Below, piece after piece: positions 18,122-27,623 of a DNA stretch of 64,000 nt (position 1 is the first letter of the stretch; the number at the start of each line of letters is the position of its first letter). This DNA is from Bradyrhizobium sp. 1(2017) (GTDB lineage Bacteria; Pseudomonadota; Alphaproteobacteria; Rhizobiales; Xanthobacteraceae): contig NZ_CP050022.2 of the NCBI RefSeq assembly GCF_011602485.2, forward strand, positions 5,290,001 through 5,354,000. The letters run 5' to 3'. The notes under the pieces were generated by a model. The model did no database searches, had not been told where the DNA came from, and worked only from the letters and a program-made list of their open reading frames with translations. Made by a program: the position numbers and the translations under genes.

Positions 18122-20332
18122 TTACGCCGCCTTCCCGCCCATATACTCCGGCAGCCAGCGCTCGAACGATTTGCGCAGCACGTCGATCGCAACCGGCGCC
18201 TCGCCCGCGATGGCAATCGCATCCCCGCCGGTGGTGCCGATGCGCACGCAGGGCACCTCGCAGCCGCGCATCTTGGCGAGCACGCGGCCGGCTTCCGTTT
18301 CCGGCACGGTGACGAGATAGCGCGCCTGGTCCTCGCCGAACCAATAGGCCTGCGAGACCAGCGAAGTCGGTGCCGCCAGCAGCTTGGCGCCGATGCCGCT
18401 CGCCATCGCCATCTCGGCGAGCGCGATCAACAGGCCACCGTCGGAGAGGTCGTGCACGGCGGTCGCGGTGCCCGCATGGATCATGCCGCGCACGCAATCG
18501 CCGTTGCGCTTCTCGGCGGCGAGATCGATCGGCGGCGGCGCGCCCTCCTCGCGACCGCAGATGTCGCGCAGGTAGACGGACTGGCCGAGCCAGCCATGGG
18601 TCTCGCCGATCAAGAGGATCGCCTCGCCCTCGGCCTTGAAGGCGAGCGACGCCGATTTGGTGAAATCGTCGAGCAGGCCGACGCCGCCGATCGAGGGTGT
18701 CGGCAGGATGGCGCGACCGTTGGTCTCGTTGTAGAGCGAGACATTGCCGGAGACGACGGGGAAGTCGAGCGTACGGCAGGCTTCCGAGATTCCCTTCAGG
18801 CAGCCGACGAACTGGCCCATGATCTCGGGCCGCTCAGGATTGCCGAAATTGAGATTGTCGGTGATCGCGAGCGGCTTGCCGCCGACGGCGGTGATGTTGC
18901 GCCACGCTTCCGCCACCGCCTGCTTGCCGCCCTCGAACGGGTCGGCCTCGCAATAGCGCGGCGTGACGTCGACGGTCAGCGCCAGCCCCTTCGGCCCGTC
19001 CTGCACGCGCACCACGGCGGCATCGCCGCCGGGACGCTGCATGGTGTTGCCGAGGATGACGTGGTCGTACTGCTCCCAGACCCAGCGCTTGCTGCACATG
19101 TCGGGCGTGCCGATCAGCTGCTCCAGCGCGGCCCCGAGGGCCATCGGCGCCGGCACGTCGCGGGCATGCACGATCGGGAGCGCGGCGGAAGGGACATGCG
19201 GACGGTCATAGACCGGCGCCTCGTCGCCGAGCTCCTTGATCGGCAGGTCGGCCATGACGTCGCCGCCATGCTTGACCACGAAACGCTTGCTCGGCGTGGT
19301 GTAGCCGACCACGGCGAAGTCGAGGCCCCATTTCCGGAAGATCGCCTCGGCTTCCTCTTCCTTCTCGGGCTTGAGCACCATGAGCATGCGCTCCTGGCTC
19401 TCCGAGAGCATCATCTCGTAGGCGCTCATGCCGGTCTCGCGGGTGGGCACCGCATCGAGGTCGAGATCGACGCCGAGATCGCCCTTGGCGCCCATCTCGA
19501 CCGCCGAGCAGGTCAGGCCAGCCGCGCCCATGTCCTGGATCGCGATGACGCAGCCCTTCTCCATGATCTCGAGGCAGGCTTCCAGCAGCAGCTTTTCGGC
19601 GAAGGGATCGCCGACCTGAACGGTCGGGCGCTTCTCCTCGGACTTGTCGTCGAACTCGGCCGAGGCCATCGAGGCGCCGTGAATGCCGTCGCGCCCCGTC
19701 TTGGAGCCGAGATAGACGATCGGCATGTTCACGCCGGACGCCGCCGCATAGAAGATCTTGTCGGCATCGGCGAGGCCCACGGCCATCGCGTTGACGAGGA
19801 TGTTGCCGTCATAGCGGGTGTGGAAGCGCACCTGGCCGCCGACCGTCGGCACGCCGAAGGAATTGCCGTAGCCGCCGACGCCGGCGACCACGCCGGAGAC
19901 GAGGTGCCGCGTCTTGGCATGCTCGGGCGCACCGAAGCTCAGCGCATTGAGGCAGGCGATCGGCCGCGCGCCCATCGTGAAGACGTCGCGCAAGATGCCG
20001 CCGACGCCGGTGGTCGCGCCCTGGTAGGGCTCGATATAGCTCGGGTGGTTGTGGCTCTCCATCTTGAACACCACGGCCTGGCCGTCGCCGATGTCGATCA
20101 CGCCGGCATTCTCGCCGGGGCCCTGGATCACCCAGGGTGCTTTCGTCGGCAGGCCGCGCAGATGGATGCGCGACGACTTGTACGAGCAATGCTCGTTCCA
20201 CATCGCCGAGAAGATGCCGAGCTCGGTGAAGGTCGGCTCCCGCCCGATCAGCTTCAGGATGCGCTCGTATTCGTCCGGCTTGAGCCCGTGGGCGGCAACC
20301 AGTTCGGGGGTAATCTTGGGTTCATTCTTCAT
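18122..20332 (-). CDS. purL: Phosphoribosylformylglycinamidine synthase subunit PurL
   Basis: 736 residues, the small PurL type that needs PurS and PurQ. N terminus [19 protein letters not shown], then [12 protein letters not shown] and [19 protein letters not shown] (catalytic His and ATP/Mg site), [13 protein letters not shown], and [15 protein letters not shown] in the second AIRS-like half. Catalyses ATP-dependent amidation of FGAR to FGAM in purine synthesis. Its partners purQ (23923) and purS (25951) are on the same strand but split off by unrelated genes. Confidence 0.98.
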   Translation of the reverse strand: MKNEPKITPELVAAHGLKPDEYERILKLIGREPTFTELGIFSAMWNEHCSYKSSRIHLRGLPTKAPWVIQGPGENAGVIDIGDGQAVVFKMESHNHPSYIEPYQGATTGVGGILRDVFTMGARPIACLNALSFGAPEHAKTRHLVSGVVAGVGGYGNSFGVPTVGGQVRFHTRYDGNILVNAMAVGLADADKIFYAAASGVNMPIVYLGSKTGRDGIHGASMASAEFDDKSEEKRPTVQVGDPFAEKLLLEACLEIMEKGCVIAIQDMGAAGLTCSAVEMGAKGDLGVDLDLDAVPTRETGMSAYEMMLSESQERMLMVLKPEKEEEAEAIFRKWGLDFAVVGYTTPSKRFVVKHGGDVMADLPIKELGDEAPVYDRPHVPSAALPIVHARDVPAPMALGAALEQLIGTPDMCSKRWVWEQYDHVILGNTMQRPGGDAAVVRVQDGPKGLALTVDVTPRYCEADPFEGGKQAVAEAWRNITAVGGKPLAITDNLNFGNPERPEIMGQFVGCLKGISEACRTLDFPVVSGNVSLYNETNGRAILPTPSIGGVGLLDDFTKSASLAFKAEGEAILLIGETHGWLGQSVYLRDICGREEGAPPPIDLAAEKRNGDCVRGMIHAGTATAVHDLSDGGLLIALAEMAMASGIGAKLLAAPTSLVSQAYWFGEDQARYLVTVPETEAGRVLAKMRGCEVPCVRIGTTGGDAIAIAGEAPVAIDVLRKSFERWLPEYMGGKAA

Positions 20333-20516
20333 GGATTCGGGGCTTTCGGCGGCGGTTGGCCGTTCTTAGGAACATCGGGCGGCTTGGAAAAGCCCTTTAT
20401 GGCGCATTTTCCCGCTGTCCCACGTTTTGCGCCGGGGGCCCCGCGGGAACAGGAATTGCACGGCGCGGACGGATCGGATTTAAGGGCTCAAGACCAGCAA
20501 TTGAAGGCCTATTTCC

Positions 20517-20996
20517 TTGCACGAATTGACCAAAGTCCCCTCCACCCGCCGCCCTGACCTCCATGTCGCCACGGAGGGCGAATTCGCGGGCTGGCGAACG
20601 TGGATTCGCGACAGTTTTGAGAGCCATATCGGCCCGTTCTGGCACAAGATCGAGGACGACGGCAGCGTCCGCTCGGCGTTCCGGGTCGAGAAAAAGCACC
20701 TCAACGGCTCCGGGAACGTTCATGGCGGCTGCTTCATGGCCTTCGCCGACTACTGCCTGTTCGCGATCGCCACCCATGAGCTGGACGGCCCGGCCGTGAC
20801 CACCAATTTTGCCTGCGATTTCCTCGACGCCGCCCGCGAGGGCGAGTTGGTCGAATGCGCAGGCGAAGTCTCGCGCGCCGGCGGCTCGCTGATCTTCCTG
20901 CGCGGCAAGCTGACCTCGGCCGGCCGGCCGCTGTTCACGTTCTCCGGGACGATCAAGCGGGTGAAGCGGAAGCCGGCACTGCAGGCAAACGCATAG
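20517..20996 (+). CDS. PaaI-family hotdog thioesterase
   Basis: 159 residues. The hotdog core is clear: LNGSGNVHGGCFMAFADYCLF (HGG motif with the catalytic Asp), then TTNFACDFLDAA and GGSLIFLRGKL. The start is a TTG at 20517 preceded by GAAGG 9 nt upstream; no in-frame ATG is available, so the N terminus is uncertain. Probably hydrolyses an acyl-CoA. Its stop is 74 bp before the EamA gene, possibly one transcript. Confidence 0.85.
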   Translation: MHELTKVPSTRRPDLHVATEGEFAGWRTWIRDSFESHIGPFWHKIEDDGSVRSAFRVEKKHLNGSGNVHGGCFMAFADYCLFAIATHELDGPAVTTNFACDFLDAAREGELVECAGEVSRAGGSLIFLRGKLTSAGRPLFTFSGTIKRVKRKPALQANA

Positions 20997-21070
20997 CTCG
21001 CGACCTTTCCTTTTCGCGTCCCCTCGCCCACAGTTGCGGAAGCGCTGTTGCGCCGGGGAGCAGAAACAAG

Positions 21071-22036
21071 GTGCCGCAGAGCACACCGCCAACGGGCAGC
21101 ACGGCGGCCACCGCATCAGTGCCATTGCCAACGAAACCCGCTACCGGCGCGCGTGGTTGGCGCGACTATGCCCTCCTGTTCGCACTCGCCTGCTGCTGGA
21201 GCTCGACCTATCCACTGACCAAGCTGGCGCTGGACACGATCCCGCCCATCACCTTCATCGCGGCGCGCTCGCTGATCGCAGCCGCCTTCCTGTTCGCGAT
21301 CCTGTGGATGCGCGGCATCAAGGTCCCGACCGACGCCAGGGCCTGGAAGCTGTTCGCCACCCAGCAATTGATCAACTCGACCTTCCCGTTCCTGATCATC
21401 ACCTGGTCGCAGCAATATGTGCCGGCGTCGAACACGGTGGTGCTGGCCTCGACGACGCCCATTTTCGCCTTCCTGATCACCTCGCTGATCACGCGGCACG
21501 AACCGGCGACGCTGCTCAAGCTCGCCGGCGCGATTTTGGGGCTCGCCGGCACCATCGCCATCGTCGGGCTCGACGCGTTGCGCGGCTTCGGCAGCGAGAT
21601 CATTGCCGAGATCGCGATCCTGCTCGCCACCATCTCCTTTGCCTGCGCGACCATCTTCGGCCTCAGGCTGTCCGAATACGACCCCATGGTGGTGGCGGCC
21701 GGCTCGCTCTTGTTCGGCGGCCTCGTGCTGCTGCCGCCCTCGCTGATCATCGACCAGCCCTGGACGCTGCAGCCGACGCCCACGGCGATCGTCGCCACCA
21801 TCGTCATGGGCATCGTCTCCAGCGCGCTGGGTCTGATGCTGTTCTACGTCTGCCTCGGCCGCCTCGGAACGCTGACCACGAATGCCCAGGGCTATTTGCG
21901 CATCCCGATCGGCGTCGGCCTGTCCGTGCTGCTGCTCGGCGAGAGCGTGCCGTCGAACCTCGCACTCGGCCTGCTGCTGGTCATGGCGGGCGTTGCGGCC
22001 ATGACGGTGCCGGCGGAGCGGTTGAAGTGGCGGTAG
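21071..22036 (+). CDS. EamA/DMT-family transporter
   Basis: 321 residues from GTG 21071, supported by GGGGAG 9 nt upstream. Ten hydrophobic helices in two EamA repeats (about 20-145 and 160-300), with hallmark ALACCWSSTYPLTKLAL, a motif at FIAARSLIAA and the repeat-2 LGLMLFYVCLGRLGTL. Drug/metabolite exporters of this family move amino acids, purines or small organics; the substrate is not predictable. Ends 1 bp from the convergent TPR gene. Confidence 0.9.
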   Translation: MPQSTPPTGSTAATASVPLPTKPATGARGWRDYALLFALACCWSSTYPLTKLALDTIPPITFIAARSLIAAAFLFAILWMRGIKVPTDARAWKLFATQQLINSTFPFLIITWSQQYVPASNTVVLASTTPIFAFLITSLITRHEPATLLKLAGAILGLAGTIAIVGLDALRGFGSEIIAEIAILLATISFACATIFGLRLSEYDPMVVAAGSLLFGGLVLLPPSLIIDQPWTLQPTPTAIVATIVMGIVSSALGLMLFYVCLGRLGTLTTNAQGYLRIPIGVGLSVLLLGESVPSNLALGLLLVMAGVAAMTVPAERLKWR

Positions 22037-22037
22037 C

Positions 22038-22775
22038 TCACGGCGAGAGCTGCTTCTCCGCGATGGACAGCCACTCGGCCTGCGCCTTGCGGAGATATTT
22101 CGGTGCGCGGCGCATCTGGATCAGCAGTTCGTTGAAGACCATGCGCGCCTCGGCGGTGCGGCCGACCATTTGCAGCAGCATGCCGTAGCGCACCCGCGCT
22201 TCGGCTCCGGGAAAATAGCCGGCGAGCGCTTGATATTCCTCGAGCGCTTCGTCGAGACGTCCGACCTCCGCAAGCGCGCGGGCGTACAACAGATGCGCGT
22301 CGGCGGAGTCGAAGTCGGGCCATTGCTTCTGGAAATCGTCCAGCGTCGCGAGCGCGTCAGCCGGGCGCTTGGCGGAAAATTCCGCCTGCGCCTTGCGCAG
22401 GGCATAGGCGGGATCGTGACCCATGGGCAGCTTCAGGATGTGATCGTAATGCGCTTCCGCTTCGCCGAACCGGCCGATCGTCGCGCACTCTTCCGCCAGC
22501 GCGGCGCGATTGGCGATGGTGTCGGTGCCTGCCAGACGGTCGGACAGCTCGCGATAGCGCTTCTCGGGATCGAGGCGATTGGCGACACGCTGGCGCGCCT
22601 GCCGCGCGCCAGCGCTGGAGAACCATTCGGGAATGAGCTCGACCGCGATATAGGCGAGCGCGCCCATCATCGGCACCAGCAGGATGATGAAGGCCCAGGG
22701 CCGCAGCCGGCCGGTTCGCGACGCGTGATAGATCAACGTGATATCGAGCAGCAGAACGACCAGAGCGACGGGCAT
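22038..22775 (-). CDS. Membrane-anchored TPR-repeat protein
   Basis: 245 residues from ATG 22775. Two N-terminal membrane helices (about 1-18 and 26-46; LVVLLLDITLIYHA and PWAFIILLVPMMGALAYIAVEL) resemble a PLDc_N-type anchor. A soluble region of TPR helices follows (for example GRFGEAEAHYDHIL, DALATLDDFQKQWPDF, GRLDEALEEYQALAGYFP and GRTAEARMVFNELL). A scaffold role at the membrane is likely; the partner is unknown. Confidence 0.83.
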   Translation of the reverse strand: MPVALVVLLLDITLIYHASRTGRLRPWAFIILLVPMMGALAYIAVELIPEWFSSAGARQARQRVANRLDPEKRYRELSDRLAGTDTIANRAALAEECATIGRFGEAEAHYDHILKLPMGHDPAYALRKAQAEFSAKRPADALATLDDFQKQWPDFDSADAHLLYARALAEVGRLDEALEEYQALAGYFPGAEARVRYGMLLQMVGRTAEARMVFNELLIQMRRAPKYLRKAQAEWLSIAEKQLSP

Positions 22776-22951
22776 GTGACATCCAGGAGCACAACGAGAG
22801 CGCACCGCCCTGATATCGCAACTCGTGCAGCAAAACAACTTTGAGTTGCTTCCACCCGCACAGTGCGCGAACCCGGACGCGCGCGCCTGTAACGGCGACG
22901 CAGGGTCAGTCGCCTCGAACGCGATGCAGGTTCATGAAAGCGTAGCCGCAG

Positions 22952-23926
22952 CTATGGCTTGGCGTCGTCCGCGAGCATCTTCCGGTACTTCTCGACGTCG
23001 CGCGTCACGAGCTTCGCAAGCACCTCGGGCGTGTGCTCGTCGGGATCGGGGGCAACCGTCGAAAGATCGGCAAAGCGCTTCTTCACCGCGTCGGTTTCCA
23101 CCGCCGTGCGTGCGGCCGCGTTCAGCTTGGCGATGACGGCGGGCGGCGTTCCCTTCGGTGCGAACAGGCCGTTCCAGCCCTGCGCCTCGAATTCGGGCAG
23201 GCCGGCTTCGGCGGAGGTCGGCAGGTCCGGCAGCGTGGCGAGGCGCACGGTCGAGCCGACCACGAGGCCCTTCACCAGCTTCTCGTTGATCGACTGCGAG
23301 ACCGAGGCGGCCGCGTCGCAGACGCCGTCGATCTGGCTGCCGACCGCGTCGGTCAGCGCAGGCGCGGCGCCGCGATAACCGACCAGCGTCGCATCGATCC
23401 CGGCTGATGTGACGAAGCTCTTGCAGATCAGATAGTTCGAGGAGCCGACGCCGGCATGGCCGAGATTGATCCTGCCGGGATTGGCCTTGGCGTAGGCGAT
23501 GAACTCCTTGAGGTCCTTCGCCGGAAAATCCTTGCGCAGCGCGATGATGCCGAAGGTCTTCGCCACCATGGCGATCGGCACGAAGGACTCCGGCGTGAAC
23601 GGCAGCTTCGGATAGATCGTGTAGGTCGCAGCATTGGTGCCGGCATTGCCGATCGCGATGGTGTAGCCGTCGGGCTCGGCGCGGGATGCGCGTGCGAGCG
23701 CAGTCGAACCGCCGGCGCCGGCGACGTTCTCGATCACGATGGTCTGGCCGAGCGCGATGCCCATCTGCTCGGCGACCGTACGCGCGATCACGTCCGAGGT
23801 GCCGCCGGCCGCGAACGGCACGATCATGGTGATCGGACGTTTTGGATAATCCTGCGCGAATGCGGCGGTCGCAAGCGAGGCCGCCGCGAGCGCGGCGAGC
23901 GTCCGCTTCAACACGAACGCAATCAC
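22952..23926 (-). CDS. Bug/TctC-family tricarboxylate-type periplasmic binding protein
   Basis: 324 residues from GTG 23926, which overlaps the purQ stop by 3 bases (GTGA arrangement) with AAAAGG upstream. Signal peptide about 1-24. Family hallmarks: [35 protein letters not shown] and [14 protein letters not shown]. Binding proteins of this family capture carboxylates for TTT transporters. No TctA/TctB genes are nearby, as is common for orphan Bug proteins. The coupling to purQ is unusual. Confidence 0.93.
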   Translation of the reverse strand: MIAFVLKRTLAALAAASLATAAFAQDYPKRPITMIVPFAAGGTSDVIARTVAEQMGIALGQTIVIENVAGAGGSTALARASRAEPDGYTIAIGNAGTNAATYTIYPKLPFTPESFVPIAMVAKTFGIIALRKDFPAKDLKEFIAYAKANPGRINLGHAGVGSSNYLICKSFVTSAGIDATLVGYRGAAPALTDAVGSQIDGVCDAAASVSQSINEKLVKGLVVGSTVRLATLPDLPTSAEAGLPEFEAQGWNGLFAPKGTPPAVIAKLNAAARTAVETDAVKKRFADLSTVAPDPDEHTPEVLAKLVTRDVEKYRKMLADDAKP

Positions 23927-24624
23927 GCGGCCTTTTCCAGATGCTGGACCAGGCCGGCGAACAGGCCGCGGCCGTCGGTGCAGCCCATGATGTCTTCGAC
24001 GTGGTTTTCCGGATGCGGCATCATGCCGAGCACGTTGCCCTGGTCGTTGACGATGCCGGCGATCGACTGCGCCGCGCCGTTGATGTTGCTGATGTCGTCG
24101 ATGCTGCCGTCGGCCGCGCAGTAGCGATAGAGCACGCGCCCCTCGCCTTCGAGCCGCTTGATGGTTTCCGCGTCCGCCGCGTAATTGCCCTCGCCATGGG
24201 CCACGGGCACACGGATCACCTGGCCCGCATTGTAGCCGCGGGTGAACGGCGTGTCGGAGCGCTCGACGCGCAGATGCACGTCGTGGCAGATGAATTTCAG
24301 CCGCGCGTTGCGCATCAGGATGCCCGGCAACAGGCCGGACTCGCAGAGGATCTGGAAGCCGTTGCAGACGCCGAGCACGAGGCCGCCCTTGGCCGCATAA
24401 TCGCGCACCGCATCCATCACCGGCGCACGCGCCGCGATGGCGCCACAGCGCAGATAATCGCCGTAGGAGAAACCGCCCGGCACCACGACAAGATCGGTGC
24501 CCGCGGGCAGCGAGGTCTCGGCGTGCCACACCATCGCGGGCTCATGGCCCGAGATCAGCCTTAAGGCGCGCGCCATGTCGCGCTCACGGTTGATTCCGGG
24601 AAAGACGAGGATGGCGGCTTTCAT
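23923..24624 (-). CDS. purQ: Phosphoribosylformylglycinamidine synthase glutaminase subunit
   Basis: 233 residues. Class I glutamine amidotransferase: N terminus [15 protein letters not shown], nucleophile C87 in [10 protein letters not shown], and the His/Glu of the triad in [11 protein letters not shown]. Supplies ammonia from glutamine to PurL. It starts 41 bp after a region rich in T and A that probably holds its promoter, divergent from the CorA gene. Confidence 0.97.
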   Translation of the reverse strand: MKAAILVFPGINRERDMARALRLISGHEPAMVWHAETSLPAGTDLVVVPGGFSYGDYLRCGAIAARAPVMDAVRDYAAKGGLVLGVCNGFQILCESGLLPGILMRNARLKFICHDVHLRVERSDTPFTRGYNAGQVIRVPVAHGEGNYAADAETIKRLEGEGRVLYRYCAADGSIDDISNINGAAQSIAGIVNDQGNVLGMMPHPENHVEDIMGCTDGRGLFAGLVQHLEKAA

Positions 24625-24782
24625 GGCTCAAGGTTCCGAAAAGGGGCTGGCCGACGGGCCAATTCGCGAAAAGACATATCCATTTGACGGGGATTTTACC
24701 AGTGCTAGCCTCGGCACAGGGCCTTGTGCACAGGTGATAGTCGCACGCTGTGCGGCCGCTCGATTTGCCCGGGATTGAAGCC

Positions 24783-25799
24783 ATGAACGTCCCGTCGCTG
24801 CCCACCTCCCCGTCCGAACCGGTGTCCGCCGAGGGCGTCGTCGCTGCCGGCGCCTATGTCGACGGCCGGCGCATCGCCAATATCGCCATCAGCGAGGCCT
24901 CGAGCTGGCGCGCCAAGCCCGGCCACGTGGTCTGGATCGGCCTGCACGAGCCTGACATGGCGCTGCTGGGCGCGGTGCAGAAGCAGTTCGACCTGCACGA
25001 TCTCGCCATCGAGGACGCCAACCACGCCCATCAGCGCCCCAAGATCGAGCAGTATGGCGATGCCCTGTTCATCGTCGCGCGCACCGCGCAATTGATCGAG
25101 CGCCGCATCGCCTTCGGCGAGACGCACATTTTCGTCGGCGAAGGCTATCTGGTCTCGGTGCGCCACGGCGCCTCGACGTCCTACACGCCGGTACGCGAAC
25201 GCTGCGAGAGCTGTCCGCGGGCGCTCGCGCGCGGCGAGGACTACATCCTCTACGCCATTCTCGATTTCATCGTCGACAATTACTCGCCGGTGCTCGAGAG
25301 CATTCACGAGGAGATCGAGGGCATCGAGGATGACGTGCTGTCCAAGGCGATCAGCAAGGCGCAAATCGAGCGCCTTTACATGCTGCGCCGCGACCTGTTG
25401 CGGCTCAGGACCGCGATCGGCCCGCTGGTGGAGGTCTGCCGCCGGCTCGAGCATGACGAGCTGTCGATGGTGCGGCAGGCCATGCAGCCGCTGTTCCGCG
25501 ACGTCACCGACCACGTCCGCAACATCCAGGAGCGCATCGATTCCATGCGCGAGGTGCTGGCCTTCGCCTTCGAGGCGAGCCTGCTGGTCGGCCAGGCCCA
25601 GGAGACCGCTGTGTCCAAGAAGCTCGCGTCCTGGCTCGCGATCATCGCCATTCCCACAGCGCTCGCCGGCATCTACGGCATGAACTTCAAGCACATGCCC
25701 GAGCTGGAATGGGAGTACGGGTACTTCATTCTGCTCGGCGTGATGCTGACGGCATGCGGCTCGCTGTACTGGCGTTTCCGCAGCGTGGGGTGGCTGTGA
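24783..25799 (+). CDS. CorA-family divalent metal channel
   Basis: 338 residues from ATG 24783; an in-frame GTG at 24750 is possible. A large cytoplasmic N-terminal domain is followed by two C-terminal helices, with the pore signature YGMNFKHMPE (GMN) at about residues 300-309. Long helices (DDVLSKAISKAQIERLYMLRRDLLRLRTA) fit the CorA funnel. The loop after GMN lacks the usual MPE-to-L pattern only slightly, so Mg2+ or Zn2+ transport is plausible. It sits between purS and purQ on the opposite strand. Confidence 0.92.
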   Translation: MNVPSLPTSPSEPVSAEGVVAAGAYVDGRRIANIAISEASSWRAKPGHVVWIGLHEPDMALLGAVQKQFDLHDLAIEDANHAHQRPKIEQYGDALFIVARTAQLIERRIAFGETHIFVGEGYLVSVRHGASTSYTPVRERCESCPRALARGEDYILYAILDFIVDNYSPVLESIHEEIEGIEDDVLSKAISKAQIERLYMLRRDLLRLRTAIGPLVEVCRRLEHDELSMVRQAMQPLFRDVTDHVRNIQERIDSMREVLAFAFEASLLVGQAQETAVSKKLASWLAIIAIPTALAGIYGMNFKHMPELEWEYGYFILLGVMLTACGSLYWRFRSVGWL

Positions 25800-25826
25800 A
25801 CGAATCGCAGCTACGCCCCAGTCTTG

Positions 25827-25937
25827 CCTCTCATCGTGAGGAGCGCGCTCTTTGCGCGCCTTGCAGGATGAAGGCCGAGGCGTAAGAGCCGGGCCCGCGT
25901 GGTTCGAGACGCGCTTCGCGCGCCTCGTCATGAGGGC
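25827..25937. repeat. Intergenic imperfect inverted repeat (CCTCTCATCGTGAGGAGC type)
   Basis: Begins CCTCTCATCGTGAGGAGC and ends CGCCTCGTCATGAGGGC, with internal GCGCGC-rich arms. It lies between the convergent CorA and purS genes. It resembles the common rhizobial element with CTCATNNTGAGGAGC ends. Confidence 0.7.
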
Positions 25938-25950
25938 CTACGAGGCAGCC

Positions 25951-26190
25951 TCAGACGATCTCGACCCGATAATTCTCGATCACGGTATTCGCCAGCAGCT
26001 TGTCGGCGGCGTCCTTCAGCGCGGCCTCTGCCTTGGCCTTGTCGGCGCCGGCAAGCTCGATGTCGAACACCTTGCCCTGGCGGACGCTGGCGATGCCATC
26101 GACGCCGAGCGATTTCAGCGCGCCTTCGATGGCCTTGCCTTGCGGATCGAGGATACCCGTCTTCAGGGTCACGGTGACACGTGCCTTCAC
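25951..26190 (-). CDS. purS: Phosphoribosylformylglycinamidine synthase subunit PurS
   Basis: 79 residues. Typical PurS: MKARVTVTLKTGILDPQGKA, ALKSLGVDGIASVRQGKVFDI, and a C-terminal ADKLLANTVIENYRVEI. Bridges PurL and PurQ in the three-subunit FGAM synthase. Starts 15 bp after purC and is clearly co-transcribed with it. Confidence 0.97.
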   Translation of the reverse strand: MKARVTVTLKTGILDPQGKAIEGALKSLGVDGIASVRQGKVFDIELAGADKAKAEAALKDAADKLLANTVIENYRVEIV

Positions 26191-26205
26191 GTCAAAGATC
26201 CTCTC

Positions 26206-26973
26206 TCAGCTCTTCACCAGCACCGGGCCGGAGCCCTGCGGACGCTCGTTCTCCATGAGGATACCGAGGCGCTTTGCGACTTCGGTATAGGCCTCGAGCA
26301 GGCCGCCGAGATCCCTGCGGAAACGGTCCTTGTCGAGCTTCTCGTTCGACTTGATGTCCCACAGACGGCAGGAGTCCGGGGAGATCTCGTCGGCGACGAT
26401 GATCCGCATCATCTCGTTCTCGAACAGGCGGCCGCATTCCATCTTGAAGTCGACGAGGCGGATGCCGATGCCGAGGAAGAGGCCGGTGAGGAAGTCGTTG
26501 ACGCGGATGGCCAGCGCCATGATGTCGTCGATCTCCTGCGGCGTCGCCCAGCCGAAGGCGGTGATGTGCTCTTCCGACACCATGGGGTCGTTGAGCTGGT
26601 CGTTCTTATAGTAGAATTCGATGATCGAACGGGGCAGCTGCGTGCCCTCCTCGATACCGAGGCGCTGCGACAGCGAGCCGGCGGCGACGTTCCGCACCAC
26701 TACCTCCAGCGGCACGATCTCGACCTCGCGAATCAACTGCTCGCGCATGTTGAGGCGGCGGATGAAATGGGTCGGCACCCCGATGTCGTTGAGGTGCTGA
26801 AACAGGTACTCCGAGATCCGGTTGTTGAGGACACCCTTGCCCTCGATCACCTGATGCTTTTTCGCATTGAACGCGGTGGCGTCATCCTTGAAGTGCTGTA
26901 TCAGGGTGCCGGGCTCCGGGCCTTCGTAGAGAACCTTTGCCTTGCCTTCATAAATGCGACGCCGACGGCTCAT
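26206..26973 (-). CDS. purC: SAICAR synthetase
   Basis: 255 residues from ATG 26973 ([18 protein letters not shown]). Two upstream in-frame ATGs (26997-27003 region and 27168) add sequence not typical of the family. Signatures: [48 protein letters not shown] and [10 protein letters not shown]. Joins aspartate to CAIR in purine synthesis. First gene of a purC-purS operon. Confidence 0.96.
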   Translation of the reverse strand: MSRRRRIYEGKAKVLYEGPEPGTLIQHFKDDATAFNAKKHQVIEGKGVLNNRISEYLFQHLNDIGVPTHFIRRLNMREQLIREVEIVPLEVVVRNVAAGSLSQRLGIEEGTQLPRSIIEFYYKNDQLNDPMVSEEHITAFGWATPQEIDDIMALAIRVNDFLTGLFLGIGIRLVDFKMECGRLFENEMMRIIVADEISPDSCRLWDIKSNEKLDKDRFRRDLGGLLEAYTEVAKRLGILMENERPQGSGPVLVKS

Positions 26974-27294
26974 GGGGATGTACCGTGTTTTGTTGAAATC
27001 CATGAATTTGGTGTGCTCCGGTTGACTAGGATTACGAACCCACAGCGGAGCTGCCGTGAACGGCTGGGAACCCGCCTGTAACCCCTGGAAACAGAACAGG
27101 AACCAAACCTCCAGGCAACCTATCCGATTGGCTGTCCCAGCACAATCGATCCGGCCGTCCGGCACCAACTTATACCGTCTTGCCTGCGGCTTAACGGCCC
27201 GTTGTTTTGCTCTTTTGTGCTATCTATGTAGGCACGGGGCCGGGTCGCCGCAACGTAAGGCGCCCGCTCCATTGAGAAGGGATTTGGAACAGGC
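26974..27294. other. Divergent intergenic region between purC and the DUF1476 gene
   Basis: About 320 bp without a convincing gene. It should contain promoters for both operons. Readings that extend purC through this region are Cys- and Trp-rich and lack family similarity. I find no purine riboswitch-like or PurR-like palindrome. Confidence 0.5.
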
Positions 27295-27618
27295 ATGAGC
27301 GAGTTCGACAAGCGCCAGGAAGGTTTCGAGAAGAAGTACGCCCTCGACGAGGAGCAGAAATTCAAGGCAGAGGCCCGTCGCAACCGGCTGCTCGGTCTGT
27401 GGGCGGCGGAGAAGCTCGGAATCACGGGCGATGCCGCCGCGGCCTATGCCAAGGAAGTGGTCGCCGCCGATTTCGAGGAGGCCGGCGATGCCGACGTCCT
27501 GCGCAAGATCACGGCCGATTTCGCCGCCAAGAACGTCGCCATCACCGAGCAGGCGATTCGCGCCAAGATGAGTGAACTGATCGCGGTGGCGGCCGCCGAG
27601 GTGAAGGCGGGGAAATAA
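27295..27618 (+). CDS. DUF1476 protein, F1F0-ATPase zeta-type inhibitor
   Basis: 107 residues. N terminus FDKRQEGFEKKYALDEEQKFKAEARRNRLLGLWAAEKLG is diagnostic of DUF1476, whose Paracoccus member is the zeta subunit that inhibits ATP hydrolysis by F1F0-ATP synthase. The N-terminal helix is the inhibitory part in Paracoccus; members in other alphaproteobacteria vary in strength. Monocistronic, ended by the terminator at 27634. Confidence 0.94.
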   Translation: MSEFDKRQEGFEKKYALDEEQKFKAEARRNRLLGLWAAEKLGITGDAAAAYAKEVVAADFEEAGDADVLRKITADFAAKNVAITEQAIRAKMSELIAVAAAEVKAGK

Positions 27619-27623
27619 CCGAG

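Noticed and set aside
18452..20557. 701-codon plus-strand frame opposite purL
   Set aside because: Shadow of purL third-position GC bias; His/Arg/Asp-rich without domains.
26974..27168. N-terminal extension of purC
   Set aside because: The conserved family start [10 protein letters not shown] is at 26973; added residues are Cys/Trp-rich and unlike PurC.
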